A stretch of DNA of 64,000 bases from Geomonas paludis (GCF_014193585.1 NZ_BLXY01000001.1:1111033-1175032); one strand, 5' to 3'. Shown: positions 31,566-42,003, numbered from the stretch's first letter. The notes: generated from the sequence alone by a model not told the origin. Numbers and translations are program-made.

Positions 31566-32390
31566 ATGCGAAACCCCTCCCGATTGCTGGGCGTAGTCAC
31601 CGTCCTGTCCCTCCTCGCTTCCATCACTGCGGCGTCCGCCGAAACCATCCGGATCAACGGCACCGGGAGCGGCTTGGTGCTCATGAAGCCGTTGGTAGCC
31701 GCCTTCCACAAGGACAACAAAGGCGTCACCTTCGACCTGGAGAAAAGCCTGGGGAGCTCGGCCTCCATCAAGGCCGTGGCCAGGAACGCCCTGGACCTTG
31801 CCGTGTCGGGGCGGCCGCTGAAACCCGAGGAAAGCGCGGAGGGGTTGGTGCTGCAGGAATACGGCAAGACCCCGTTCGTGGTAGTGACCAACAAGCAGGT
31901 GCTGGTCGACAACCTGACCCTCAAGGAGCTCGCCGCCATGTACGCGGGGCAGACGGTGAAGTGGCCCGATGGCGAGCTGGTCCGGGTGGTGCTGCGCCCC
32001 AACGAGGATGTCGACAGCAAGCTGACCCGGTCCATGTCACCGGAGATGGACCGCGCCCTTACCGTGGCGCAGGGACGCAAGGATATGCTGCTGGGGGTGA
32101 CCGACAACGACGCCTTCGAAAACGTCAGGAAAACCAAGGGGGCGCTGGGGATGTTGTCCCTGTCACTGCCCGTCTCCGAGCCGGGCGCGGTCAACGTGGT
32201 GCGCCTGAACGGGGTCCAGCCGACCGTGGCCAACCTCGCCGGCGGCAAGTATCCCTACGCCAAGACCCTGTACCTGGTCACCCGCAAGGACGCCGGGGCG
32301 GCGGTAGCGAAGTTCCTCAAGTTTCTCGAATCCCGCAAGGGGCGCACCCTGGCCGCCAAGCACGGCCTCGTTTACTCGGGAGCCAAATGA
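31566..32390 (+). CDS. PstS-like periplasmic binding protein 2
   Basis: A 274-residue paralogue of the preceding protein with the same layout: signal peptide ending ASAETIRINGTGSGLVLMKPL, then KSLGSSASIKAVARNALDLAVSGRPLK. ATG 31566 has AGGAGA upstream. The stop overlaps the start of the GGDEF-EAL gene by four bases (ATGA). Translational coupling suggests that the protein is a periplasmic ligand sensor for that enzyme. Confidence 0.87.
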   Translation: MRNPSRLLGVVTVLSLLASITAASAETIRINGTGSGLVLMKPLVAAFHKDNKGVTFDLEKSLGSSASIKAVARNALDLAVSGRPLKPEESAEGLVLQEYGKTPFVVVTNKQVLVDNLTLKELAAMYAGQTVKWPDGELVRVVLRPNEDVDSKLTRSMSPEMDRALTVAQGRKDMLLGVTDNDAFENVRKTKGALGMLSLSLPVSEPGAVNVVRLNGVQPTVANLAGGKYPYAKTLYLVTRKDAGAAVAKFLKFLESRKGRTLAAKHGLVYSGAK

Positions 32391-34660
32391 TCCAGCAGAG
32401 CAACTCCATACGGCGCAGCACCACGCTCACGGCAGGGATCCTCGCGGCAATCCTGACGGTGGTCCCCTCCGCCATCTATTTCACCATGGCCTTCTCCCGT
32501 ATGACGGGTGTGCTGGAGACCGAGGGGGAGATCAACGCCCGGGTGGTGGGCGCCATGGTCGTGTCCAACCCCAATATGTGGCAGTTCGAGGAGCTGCGCC
32601 TTAAGGAGCTGCTGTCGCGGCGCGGTTCACCCGACAAGGAGGTGCGCTGCATCCTGAGCCTCAAGGGGGAGGTGATCGCCGAGAGCGCCGACCATCTGAT
32701 CAGGCCGCTGCTCAGCAAGACCTTCCCGATCTACGACGCCGGGCACCACGTCGCCGACCTGCGGGTGTCCCGCTCGCTGGCGCCGACCCTTTTGGTGACG
32801 CTGCTGCTCCTGTGCGGCGGGGGGATCACCGCGCACTTCACCTTCTTCCGGCTGCGCACCGTGCCGCTGCGGGCCATCGAGAACGCCTACCGCAGTCTCC
32901 AAGAGAGCGAGGAGAAGTACCGTTCGGTCTACGAGTCGCTCAACGAGGGGCTGGCGCTGTACCGGGCGGTGCCCGGGGACAAAGAGGAGGCCGACCTGAT
33001 CCTGGCGGACATCAATCCCGCCGCCATATCGGTCTTCGGCTTCGGACGGGATGACATCGGCAAGAGCATCCGGCAGGTGCAGGGGGGGCTTTTCGCATCG
33101 GTCCGGGACGCGCTCCAGGGGGCGCAGGGCGAGTTGTGCCTGGAGCTGAAACAGGAAGGGGCCGGGCGGGTCTTCACGGTCAACGCCTTCCCCATGGGGG
33201 AGGGGATGGTGGCGACCCTGCTGGAGGACGTCACCGAGAAGAAACGGACCGCGGAGCAGTTGGAGAACCTCGCTTACTACGATAGCCTCACCGGCCTTTT
33301 GAACCGGCGCATGCTGCTGGACCGGATGGAGCAGACCATCGGCATGGCGCAGCGCGAGGGGCTCAAGATGGCGACCCTGTTCTTCGACCTGAACGGCTTC
33401 AAGCCGATCAACGACACCTTGGGGCACGAGGCGGGGGACCAGATCCTGATCGAGGTGGGCCGGCGCCTGAAGGGGTCGGTGCGCAAGAAGGACACCCTGG
33501 CGCGGCTTGGGGGGGACGAGTTCGTGGTGGTGGCCACTCTCGACACCGAGGAGAATGCCACCTGCATCGCCCAGAACCTGCTCCGGAAACTGACCCCGGT
33601 GTACGAGGTCGGCGGACGGGAAGTGTACGTGGGGGCGAGCATCGGCATCTCGATCTACCCCGACGACGGCACCACGCCGGAGACCCTGCTCAAGAACGCA
33701 GACATCGCCATGTACAACGCCAAGAAGCCGGGCGTCGAGTTCTGCTTCTACAGCACCCAGATGAACCAGAAGCTGCAGGAGCGGACCAAGCTCGAGTTCG
33801 AGCTCTGGATGGCGCTGGAGCGGGAGGAGTTCTTCCTGGAATACCAGCCCATCGTCGATGCCCGCACCGGCAGGATCACTGCAGTAGAGGCGCTGGTGCG
33901 CTGGATGAGCCCGGAACAGGGGCGCGTCATGCCGGACTGCTTCATTCCCCTGGCGGAAGCCACCGGCATCATCGTCCCGCTGGGTGAGTGGGTGCTGAAG
34001 ACGGCGTGCGGGAAGTTGCGCCAGTGGCTCGACGCGGGGTGTCTGCCGCTCAGGGTGTCCGTCAACATCTCGGGGGGTCACTTCATGCGCAGCGAACTGT
34101 GCCGGGTCGTCGAGGAGACGGCGGCGCAAACCGGCGTGGACCTCGCCCTGCTCGAGCTGGAGCTCACCGAAACCTGCCTGATCAAGGACGTGGAAGAGAC
34201 CGCCAGCAAGCTGTGGCGTCTGAAGGGGTTGAACGTCTCCATCGGCATCGACGACTTCGGCACCGGCTACTCGTCGCTGCAGTACCTGAAGAATTTCCCC
34301 ATCGACCACCTGAAGATCGACCGGGCCTTCATCAGGAACGTCTGTGAGCTTCCCGACCAGCGTGCCATCGTGGATGCCATCATCGGCATCGCCAAGGCCA
34401 TGGAGCTGCACGTGATCGCCGAAGGGGTGGAGACACGGGAACAGGCCGATTACCTGGCCCAGCGCGGCTGCGACGAACTGCAGGGGTTCTACTACTACCG
34501 CCCCCTCGGCGAGGAGCGGCTGCTCGAGGTGCTGCGTGCGGAGCGGGAGCGGCTGGAGGCGTCCCCCGACAGTGCGGGAGCGGGCGGGACGGGAGTGCGG
34601 GGTGAGGCAGGGGGGGAGGCCGGGGGCGGCGGGGCGCCGCTGCCGGCGCAGCCGGCGTGA
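32387..34660 (+). CDS. membrane GGDEF-EAL cyclic di-GMP signalling protein
   Basis: A 757-residue protein. A transmembrane helix (about residues 13-35), a short periplasmic domain of about 85 residues and a second helix (about 122-145) precede a PAS domain (about 165-290), a GGDEF domain and an EAL domain. GGDEF is intact, with the inhibitory-site motif RKKD correctly spaced before it. The EAL domain keeps EALVRW, the Glu in ELTET, IDDFGTGYSSL and AEGVET. Both synthesis and hydrolysis are therefore possible. The C-terminus is a Gly/Ala-rich tail. Confidence 0.95.
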   Translation: MIQQSNSIRRSTTLTAGILAAILTVVPSAIYFTMAFSRMTGVLETEGEINARVVGAMVVSNPNMWQFEELRLKELLSRRGSPDKEVRCILSLKGEVIAESADHLIRPLLSKTFPIYDAGHHVADLRVSRSLAPTLLVTLLLLCGGGITAHFTFFRLRTVPLRAIENAYRSLQESEEKYRSVYESLNEGLALYRAVPGDKEEADLILADINPAAISVFGFGRDDIGKSIRQVQGGLFASVRDALQGAQGELCLELKQEGAGRVFTVNAFPMGEGMVATLLEDVTEKKRTAEQLENLAYYDSLTGLLNRRMLLDRMEQTIGMAQREGLKMATLFFDLNGFKPINDTLGHEAGDQILIEVGRRLKGSVRKKDTLARLGGDEFVVVATLDTEENATCIAQNLLRKLTPVYEVGGREVYVGASIGISIYPDDGTTPETLLKNADIAMYNAKKPGVEFCFYSTQMNQKLQERTKLEFELWMALEREEFFLEYQPIVDARTGRITAVEALVRWMSPEQGRVMPDCFIPLAEATGIIVPLGEWVLKTACGKLRQWLDAGCLPLRVSVNISGGHFMRSELCRVVEETAAQTGVDLALLELELTETCLIKDVEETASKLWRLKGLNVSIGIDDFGTGYSSLQYLKNFPIDHLKIDRAFIRNVCELPDQRAIVDAIIGIAKAMELHVIAEGVETREQADYLAQRGCDELQGFYYYRPLGEERLLEVLRAERERLEASPDSAGAGGTGVRGEAGGEAGGGGAPLPAQPA

Positions 34661-34674
34661 ACCTGCATCTCAGT

Positions 34675-34780
34675 CCCTCTCCCTCTGGGAGAGGGTGCCC
34701 GAAGGGCGGGTGAGGGCTCGTGCAGCTGTTTTGCCCTTGGCAACGCCCTCACCCTGACCCTCTCCCAGAGGGAGAGGGGA
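34675..34780. repeat. REP-like dispersed palindromic element, copy 3
   Basis: Two inverted hairpin modules (CCCTCTCCC/GGGAGAGGG with GAAGGGCGGGTGAGGG, then the mirrored CCCTCACCC form) lie between the convergent GGDEF-EAL and zinc-ribbon genes. It is nearly identical in layout to copy 1. Confidence 0.8.
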
Positions 34781-34807
34781 CGTGGACGTGTGGGTGGAGT
34801 GATCCTT

Positions 34808-34951
34808 CTACTTGCAGCCGCACCCTTTGGAGTTGTCTCCGCTTTGGGGCAGCTTCTTGCCACACTTCTGGCACCGCCAGAAGAGGCCACCTCAACCCGG
34901 CATCAGGACCATGAGCCCCTGGCACTCCGGGCAGCTTTTCTCGTTGTTCAT
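34808..34951 (-). CDS. tiny zinc-ribbon protein with in-frame UGA (candidate selenoprotein)
   Basis: ATG 34951 has a strong AGGAGG seven bases upstream and lies 31 bp after the FAH-family gene. The frame reads 19 residues with CPEC, then TGA (34892-34894). It continues for 27 codons with CQKC and a GCGCK end to TAG at 34808. The two CxxC pairs on either side of the TGA form one rubredoxin/zinc-ribbon-like fold, so the downstream half is coding in character. Reading TGA as selenocysteine gives 47 residues. A perfect hairpin follows the TGA. Alternatively this is a recent nonsense mutation. Confidence 0.5.
34865..34883 (-). promoter_or_regulatory. candidate bacterial SECIS element
   Basis: Starting 8 nt after the TGA, CTTCTGGC pairs perfectly with GCCAGAAG around a GGU loop. 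The loop lies 16 nt after the UGA and begins with G. These features match the general description of bacterial SECIS elements (short stem, small loop with an early guanosine, close downstream position). Outer GCC/GGC pairs can extend the stem. Confidence 0.45.
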
Positions 34952-34982
34952 ATGCAAACCTCCTGTGTTGGTGAAACTCTCC

Positions 34983-35639
34983 CTACCGCACCGATACGGC
35001 GATGCTCCCCACCCCGGCGATCTCGGCAACCACGCGGTCGCCGCTCCTGATGGGGCCCACCCCCGCCGGCGTTCCGGTCAGCACCAGGTCGCCCGGCTCC
35101 AGCGTGAAGATGGAGGAGAGGTAGCTCAACAGCTCGGGGATGCGGTGGATCATGAGATCCGTGCCGCCGTCTTGGCGTTTCTCGCCGTTCACGGTGAGCG
35201 TGATGCGCAGCTGGTGCGGGTCCGCCACCTGCGCGGCCGGCACGAACGGGGAGAGGGGGCAGGCGGTGTCGAACCCCTTGGCGATGTCCCAGGGGAGCCC
35301 CTTCTTCTTCAGCTCCGCCTGCACGTCCCTCAAGGTCAGGTCGATGGCGACGGCGTATCCCGCCAGGTAGGAGAGGGCATCGGCGGCGGGGATGTTGCGC
35401 CCCTCCCTGCCGATCAACAGCGCCAGTTCCGCCTCGTGGTGGCAGTCGCTGGAATAGGCGGGGATGACGATCTCCTCCCCCGCGCCGATCACGCTGGTGG
35501 CGGGCTTGGTGAAGATCACCGGGCGCTCCGGGGTCTCGTTGCCCAGCTCCTTGATGTGGTCCGCGTAGTTGCGCCCGATGCAGAGGATCTTGCCGATCCG
35601 TACCGGCTCCGCGCTTCCGGTCAGTTGTGCCGTCTTCAT
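34983..35639 (-). CDS. fumarylacetoacetate hydrolase family protein
   Basis: A 218-residue FAH-fold protein similar to FAHD1/acylpyruvase and YcgM-type enzymes, which hydrolyse or decarboxylate acylpyruvates and related beta-keto acids. It has KILCIGRNYADHIKELGN, metal ligands in HHEAELALLIG and AVAIDLTLRDVQ, and GDLVLTGTPAGVGP. ATG 35639 with AGGAGA upstream is preferred to the long frame start. It lies 11 bp after the YhcC-like gene. Confidence 0.88.
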   Translation of the reverse strand: MKTAQLTGSAEPVRIGKILCIGRNYADHIKELGNETPERPVIFTKPATSVIGAGEEIVIPAYSSDCHHEAELALLIGREGRNIPAADALSYLAGYAVAIDLTLRDVQAELKKKGLPWDIAKGFDTACPLSPFVPAAQVADPHQLRITLTVNGEKRQDGGTDLMIHRIPELLSYLSSIFTLEPGDLVLTGTPAGVGPIRSGDRVVAEIAGVGSIAVSVR

Positions 35640-35650
35640 GGTTCTCCTGT

Positions 35651-36604
35651 TCAGGCCGCCCTGACCTCGCTGGCGAGCCGGCATCCCTGCCAGCTGCCGC
35701 GCCTTCTCAGCTCGTTGATCACGGCGTACCACATCTGGTTGTTCTTCAGGTTCCAATTGGGGGCGACCCGGATGGCCAGGGGGGCCGACCCGTACAGCCG
35801 CTGCACGGTGACCCGCGCCGGGAGCTCCTCCAGGAAGTCGCAGGCGGTCGCCACGTACTCGTCGATGCCGATCGGCTGCCAGCTCCCGTCCCGGTACATG
35901 TTGGCCAGGCGCGTGTTCTCGACCGCGTGCAGCTGGTGCAGTTTCACCGAGTTGACCGGGAGCGAGGCTATGAGACGCGCCGTCTTCAAGAAGCCGTTCC
36001 TGGTCTCGCCGGGGAAGCCGTAGATCAGGTGGGTGCAGATCTCCAGGCCGCGGCCCGAGAGTCGCTCCACCGCGTCCAGGTACTCGGCCAGGGTGTGGCC
36101 GCGGTTGATCCGGGTGAGGATGGCGTCGTCCATGGACTGCAGGCCGAGCTCGACGCAGACGTAGTGCTCGCGGGCCAGGTCGGTCAGGAGGTCGATGGCG
36201 GCGGGGCTCAGCGAATCGGGGCGGGTCCCCACCGAGATGCCCAGTACGTCGGGGTGGGCCAGCGCGCGCCGGTACAGGTCGGCGAGCTTCTCCACCGGGC
36301 CGTAGGTGTTGGTGTACTTCTGGAAGTAGACGATGAACTTGTCGCTGGCAAGGCGCTCGCGGTGGTAGGCCATGCCGGCGGCCATCTGCTCCTCGACCGG
36401 GATCAGCGCCTGGGTCTCCTTGGGGGAGAAGGAGCTGTTGTCGCAGTAGATGCAGCCGCCGGTGCCGCGGCTGCCGTCGCGGTTGGGGCAGGTGAAGCCG
36501 CCGTCCACGTTGACCTTGCTGACGCGGCAGCCGAAGCGGCGCCTGAGATACGAGCCGTAGGAGTTGATGCGCAGTTGGCTATGGATCGGTTCGCCGACGG
36601 TCAT
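35651..36604 (-). CDS. TIGR01212 family radical SAM protein (YhcC-like)
   Basis: A 317-residue radical SAM protein. The cluster cysteines sit in a long-spaced motif, CPNRDGSRGTGGCIYC, characteristic of the YhcC family. It also has GLQSMDDAILTRINRGHT and the ending NWNLKNNQMWYAVINELRRRGSWQGC. The function is unknown, with some evidence in other species for links to RNA or cofactor metabolism. The ATG directly follows the thiE stop. Confidence 0.9.
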   Translation of the reverse strand: MTVGEPIHSQLRINSYGSYLRRRFGCRVSKVNVDGGFTCPNRDGSRGTGGCIYCDNSSFSPKETQALIPVEEQMAAGMAYHRERLASDKFIVYFQKYTNTYGPVEKLADLYRRALAHPDVLGISVGTRPDSLSPAAIDLLTDLAREHYVCVELGLQSMDDAILTRINRGHTLAEYLDAVERLSGRGLEICTHLIYGFPGETRNGFLKTARLIASLPVNSVKLHQLHAVENTRLANMYRDGSWQPIGIDEYVATACDFLEELPARVTVQRLYGSAPLAIRVAPNWNLKNNQMWYAVINELRRRGSWQGCRLASEVRAA

Positions 36605-37267
36605 TTAGACGTGGTGCTCCTCGACCGGGGGAAGCATGGCCAGGAGCCGCTTGGCCGCGTCGCGCGGATCGGGGGCGGAGAGGATGGCGGAGATGAGGGC
36701 GATGCCGCTCGCCTCTCCCGCGACTGCCTCGGCGCAGTTCTCCAGGTTTACCCCCCCCAGGGCGAACACCGGGATCTGCAGCTGCTGCGCCACCTGGTTC
36801 AGTTTCTCGATCCCCACCGGCCCCCCGTACTCGGCCTTGCTGGGGGTGTAGTAGACCGGCCCGAAGGTGATGAAATCGGCCCCCATCTCCTGGGCGGTGA
36901 CGGCCTGGATCTGGTTGTGGCAGGAGACGCCGATCAGCTTGCGCTCGCCCAGGAGTCTCCTCACCTTGTACAGCGGCAGGCTGGAGCTGCCGATGTGCAC
37001 GCCGTCGGCGTCGACCGCGAGGGCCACGTCGACACGGTCGTTGATGAGGAGCTTGGCGCCGTAGCGGGAGGTGAGGCGGCGCAGTTCCTGGGCGGTCTCG
37101 TAGAGCTCCTTGGTGCTGGCCGCCCCCTTGTCCCTCAGCTGCACGGCGCGCACGCCTCCCCTGAGCGCCTCTTCCACCACGAACTCCAGGTTGCGCCCGA
37201 GGGTCTCGCCGCGCCCGGTGATCAGGTAGAGGTTGAAGTCAATCCAGGGGGAATCGAGTCCTTTCAC
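36605..37267 (-). CDS. thiE: thiamine phosphate synthase
   Basis: A 220-residue TIM-barrel enzyme that joins HMP-PP and thiazole phosphate to give thiamine phosphate. It shows [40 protein letters not shown] and [10 protein letters not shown]. The GTG start at 37267 overlaps the thiG stop by four bases (GTGA), indicating coupling. Confidence 0.95.
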   Translation of the reverse strand: MKGLDSPWIDFNLYLITGRGETLGRNLEFVVEEALRGGVRAVQLRDKGAASTKELYETAQELRRLTSRYGAKLLINDRVDVALAVDADGVHIGSSSLPLYKVRRLLGERKLIGVSCHNQIQAVTAQEMGADFITFGPVYYTPSKAEYGGPVGIEKLNQVAQQLQIPVFALGGVNLENCAEAVAGEASGIALISAILSAPDPRDAAKRLLAMLPPVEEHHV

Positions 37268-38046
37268 GCGATCAGCCCCGCCAGCGGAGAGGATGCGGTG
37301 GCGTAGAGCTTCCTCGGGATGCGCCCGGCGCGGTAGGCGAGCCTGCCGGCGCGGACGGCGAGGTTCATCGCCTCGGCCATGGCGACCGGGTCCTGGGCGC
37401 TGGCGATGGCGGTGTTCATGAGGACGCCGTCGCAGCCAAGCTCCATGGCGATGGCAGCGTCGGAGGCGGTGCCCACGCCTGCGTCGACGATCACGGGGAC
37501 CTTGACCGTCTCCAGGATGATCTGGATGTTGTACGGGTTGCGGATGCCCAGGCCCGAGCCGATGGGCGCCCCCAGCGGCATCACCGCGGCGCACCCCATG
37601 TCCTCGAGCTTCTTGCAGATGATGGGATCGTCGCTGGTGTAGGGGAGCACGGTGAACCCTTCCGCGATCAGCACCTTGGCCGCCTTCAAGAGCTCCTCGT
37701 TGTTGGGGAAGAGCGTCTTCTCGTCCCCGAGCACCTCGAGCTTGACGAAGTCGGAGAGCCCGGCCTCGCGCGCCAGCCGGCAGGTGCGGATGGCGTCGTC
37801 GGCGGTGTAGCACCCTGCGGTGTTGGGGAGCAGGGTGTATTTCTTCAGGTCGATGTGGTCCAGGAGCGATTCCTTGCTCCGGTCCGAGATGTTCACCCTT
37901 CTCACCGCGACGGTGATGATCTGGGCGCCGGAAACCTCGATGGCGCGCACCATCTGGTGGAAGTCGGCGTATTTGCCGGTCCCCACCATGAGGCGGGAGT
38001 CGAATTCGCGTCCTGCGATGACGAGCTTGTCATTTGTCAAAGGCAT
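37264..38046 (-). CDS. thiG: thiazole synthase
   Basis: A 260-residue TIM-barrel enzyme that makes thiamine thiazole phosphate from DXP, a glycine-derived imine and ThiS thiocarboxylate. It has [10 protein letters not shown], the active-site lysine region [10 protein letters not shown] and [23 protein letters not shown] 38046 is chosen with GGAG seven bases upstream. GTG 38049 is directly adjacent. Confidence 0.96.
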   Translation of the reverse strand: MPLTNDKLVIAGREFDSRLMVGTGKYADFHQMVRAIEVSGAQIITVAVRRVNISDRSKESLLDHIDLKKYTLLPNTAGCYTADDAIRTCRLAREAGLSDFVKLEVLGDEKTLFPNNEELLKAAKVLIAEGFTVLPYTSDDPIICKKLEDMGCAAVMPLGAPIGSGLGIRNPYNIQIILETVKVPVIVDAGVGTASDAAIAMELGCDGVLMNTAIASAQDPVAMAEAMNLAVRAGRLAYRAGRIPRKLYATASSPLAGLIA

Positions 38047-38150
38047 CACTGTTCTCCAATCGGTAGCGTCTTGTCAGATGGTCGGCATAGGGCCCCGCTG
38101 CCGCGGGACCAGGGTGTGCCGGAGACGGGCGGGCGGGGCGGCGCGGGCAG

Positions 38151-38357
38151 CTAGCCGCGGGCGCCGCCTCCCACGAAATGGACGATCTCCAGGGCGTCCC
38201 CTTCCTTGAGCAGGGTGGTCTCGTACTGCGCCTTGGGGAGGATGTCCATGTTCAGCTCGACCGCGACGCGGCGCGGGTCGATGCCGAGGGAGACCAGGTA
38301 CTGCTGAACGGTAAGGGGATCGATCGATACGGCTTCGCCGTTGGTGGTGATGTTCAC
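38151..38357 (-). CDS. thiS: sulfur carrier protein ThiS with C-terminal extension
   Basis: A 68-residue ubiquitin-like sulfur carrier. It begins MNITTNGEAVSIDPLTVQQYL and ends VHFVGGGARG. ThiS normally terminates in Gly-Gly, whose carboxylate is activated. Here three residues (ARG) follow the GGG, so either they are removed or the final Gly is used. GTG 38357 has GGAG five bases upstream. It is the first gene of thiSGE-YhcC-FAH. Confidence 0.88.
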   Translation of the reverse strand: MNITTNGEAVSIDPLTVQQYLVSLGIDPRRVAVELNMDILPKAQYETTLLKEGDALEIVHFVGGGARG

Positions 38358-38429
38358 TGCGGCTCCGGTACTGCGTGACGTTGGGCTGGCCGGGCCGGCC
38401 GCGGCGCGAGCCGGGCGTGACCCGACCGT

Positions 38430-38458
38430 AAACTAACAATACGGCCCCCTGCTGTCAA
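38430..38458 (-). promoter_or_regulatory. promoter of the thi operon
   Basis: On the minus strand a perfect TTGACA (38458-38453) and a weaker TAGTTT (38435-38430) are 17 bases apart, 72 bp upstream of thiS. The leader is short and GC-rich. I see no thiamine-box (TPP riboswitch) consensus. Confidence 0.5.
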
Positions 38459-38541
38459 TCGTTTTCTTCCGCGCAGTTAAGCTCCGTACGGGGCGCCGGG
38501 AGGGGCGGGGCAGAGGGAAAATGGCGGGTTTGTATACGGCT

Positions 38542-40167
<1,626 letters not shown>

Positions 40168-40248
40168 GGTCGCTCTCCGCCGATTTGCCGGCGCCGATGC
40201 CCGGGCGCCAGACCGTCAAGATCGCATTGCTGCGAAGCGTCTTGTTGC

Positions 40249-40277
40249 TTGACATTTCTAGAACATAATTCTATATT
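40249..40277 (+). promoter_or_regulatory. strong sigma-70-type promoter between the haem kinase and IclR genes
   Basis: TTGACA (40249-40254) and TATATT (40272-40277) with 17-base spacing read rightward, 219 bp before iclR. The 328-bp gap (40168-40495) holds no gene. It contains this promoter, a GC hairpin near 40352-40370 and the palindrome at 40426-40442. Confidence 0.65.
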
Positions 40278-40425
40278 TTTCGTGTATGACACTATCTGGA
40301 GCCGCATCCTGCCGACTTTACCCGTAGAAGCTGTTTTACCGCTCCCCTTGCGGGGCGGGTTCATGGGGGTGGGCGGTACGGCGAGTTTAAACACATTAAA
40401 AGCGTTTATCAAGCGATTAATTTTC

Positions 40426-40442
40426 TTGACACGGCTTGTCAA
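40426..40442. promoter_or_regulatory. candidate operator near the IclR-family gene
   Basis: TTGACA and TGTCAA form an inverted repeat with five bases between them, 54 bp before the IclR start. The left arm also serves as a possible -35 element. Autoregulation is an inference from position. Confidence 0.45.
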
Positions 40443-40495
40443 ATGGCCTAGTTAATATTGTTTGAAATTTTTCCTGATATTCATAGGTGCAGCCA

Positions 40496-41278
40496 ATGGC
40501 GAAAAAAGAGAAATCTGAGTACATCATTCAGGCCGTCTCCCACGCACTCGACCTCCTGGAACAGTTCCACGACGAGGTGGACGAACTGGGCGTGACCGAG
40601 CTGAGCAAGAGGCTGAAGCTTCACAAGAACAACGTTTTCCGCCTCCTGGCTACCCTGGAATCGCGGAACTACATAGAGCAGAACAAGGTAACGGAAAACT
40701 ACCGGCTGGGGCTCAAGACCCTGGAACTGGGTCAGACCTTCATCAAGCAGATGGGTCTGTTGCGCCAGTCGCGCCCGGTGCTCGAGGCGCTGGTCAAGGA
40801 GTGCAACGAGACCACCTACGTCGCCATCCTGAAAGAGTTCCACATCGTCTACCTGGACGTCGTGGAGACCGACCTGACCGTCAGGGTCGTGCCCCGCGTC
40901 GGCGCCCGCCTCCCCGCCTACTGCACCGCAGCCGGCAAGGTCCAGATCGCCTACATGACCGATGAGGAACTGGAGAACTACCTCCCCACCAAGGAGATGA
41001 AGCGCTACACCCCGAAGACCGTCACCGACCGCGAGGAACTCAAGAAGCACCTCAAGGTGATCGCCGAGCAGGGTTACGCCATCGACGACGAGGAGATGGA
41101 TGTCGGCGTGAAGTGTGTGGGCGCCCCCATCCGCGACTACACCCGCCGCATCATCGGCGCGGTGAGCATCTCCGGCCCCTCGATGCGCTTCACCGACGAG
41201 CGCCTGGAGAAGGAGCTGATCCCGCTGGTGATCCGCTCCGGCGAGGAGATCTCGCACAAGCTGGGCTACCACAAGTAG
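40496..41278 (+). CDS. IclR family transcriptional regulator
   Basis: A 260-residue regulator. The N-terminal winged helix-turn-helix (IIQAVSHALDLLEQF...ELSKRLKLHKNNVFRLLATLESRNYI) precedes an IclR effector domain (about residues 85-255) with PAYCTAAGKVQIAYM. The effector is unknown; IclR members usually sense organic or aromatic acids. ATG 40496 is preferred to GTG 40487. The ribosome binding site is weak. Confidence 0.9.
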   Translation: MAKKEKSEYIIQAVSHALDLLEQFHDEVDELGVTELSKRLKLHKNNVFRLLATLESRNYIEQNKVTENYRLGLKTLELGQTFIKQMGLLRQSRPVLEALVKECNETTYVAILKEFHIVYLDVVETDLTVRVVPRVGARLPAYCTAAGKVQIAYMTDEELENYLPTKEMKRYTPKTVTDREELKKHLKVIAEQGYAIDDEEMDVGVKCVGAPIRDYTRRIIGAVSISGPSMRFTDERLEKELIPLVIRSGEEISHKLGYHK

Positions 41279-41315
41279 ACAGATTAAGACTAAGACTAAG
41301 ATTAAGATTGAGATA
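41279..41315. repeat. short hexamer-type AT-rich repeat
   Basis: Repeats of ATTAAG and ACTAAG end in ATTGAGAT directly after the IclR stop codon. They resemble the ends of the 129-bp units at 3922-4176, so this looks like a fragment of the same dispersed sequence. Confidence 0.65.
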
Positions 41316-41317
41316 AA

Positions 41318-41348
41318 AAGAAGGCCCCGTTTCCTGCGGGGCCTTCTT
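41318..41348. terminator. bidirectional intrinsic terminator between iclR and coaE
   Basis: AAGAAGGCCCCG and its complement form a 12-bp stem with a seven-base loop. T-rich flanks on both strands serve the two convergent genes. Confidence 0.8.
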
Positions 41349-41388
41349 CATTTGCGCTTCCTTCTTTCCCCGGACCGCCGCCCGCTGC

Positions 41389-42003
41389 TCACCCCCGCCC
41401 GGGTGCCCGGTCCGCTATCTCATCGCGCCACAGCCTGCGCACCTGCGCCTCCAGTTCCTCCCTGCTGCCGCGGTTGTCGATGACGATCTGGCCCAGCTTC
41501 CTCTTTTCTTCCATCGGCATCTGCGAGGCGATGCGGGACAGCGCCGCCTCCCGGGTGAGCCCGTCGCGCGCCATCAGGCGCTCGATCTGGGTCTCCCGGT
41601 CCAGGTACACCACCCAGACCTCGTGCACCCGCGACGTGATGCCGGCCTCGAAGAGCAGCGGCGCCACGTAGAAGGCGGTGCCGGTCCCCGCCTGCCGGAG
41701 CCGTTCCAGCTTCTCCTCGGCGCGCTTCTTGATGGCGGGGTGGGTGATCCCCTCAAGGGTGCGCCGGGCCGCCGGGTCGGCGAACACGATCTCGCCCAGT
41801 GCGGCGCGGTTCAGGGTGCCGTCGGGGTTGAGCACCTTCTCCCCGAAGCTGGCCACGATCTGCGCCAGGGCCTCCTCCCCCGGCTGCACCACCTCCCGCG
41901 CCAGCTGGTCGGCGTCGATCACCGCCGCTCCCAGCTCTTCGAACAGGTGTGCCGCGCTGGTCTTGCCCGATGCGATCCCGCCGGTGAGTCCTATGATGCG
42001 CAT
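41389..42003 (-). CDS. coaE: dephospho-CoA kinase
   Basis: A 204-residue P-loop kinase that completes CoA synthesis by 3'-phosphorylation of dephospho-CoA. It shows the Walker A motif GLTGGIASGKT, the substrate motif DADQLAREVV and the lid region RDGLTREAALSRIASQMP. ATG 42003 is 17 bp after the FapA-family gene. Confidence 0.96.
   Translation of the reverse strand: MRIIGLTGGIASGKTSAAHLFEELGAAVIDADQLAREVVQPGEEALAQIVASFGEKVLNPDGTLNRAALGEIVFADPAARRTLEGITHPAIKKRAEEKLERLRQAGTGTAFYVAPLLFEAGITSRVHEVWVVYLDRETQIERLMARDGLTREAALSRIASQMPMEEKRKLGQIVIDNRGSREELEAQVRRLWRDEIADRAPGRG

Noticed and set aside
38358..38541. TPP riboswitch before the thi operon
   Set aside because: No thiamine-box consensus is visible. 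The leader after the predicted promoter is only about 70 bases and lacks the needed helices.
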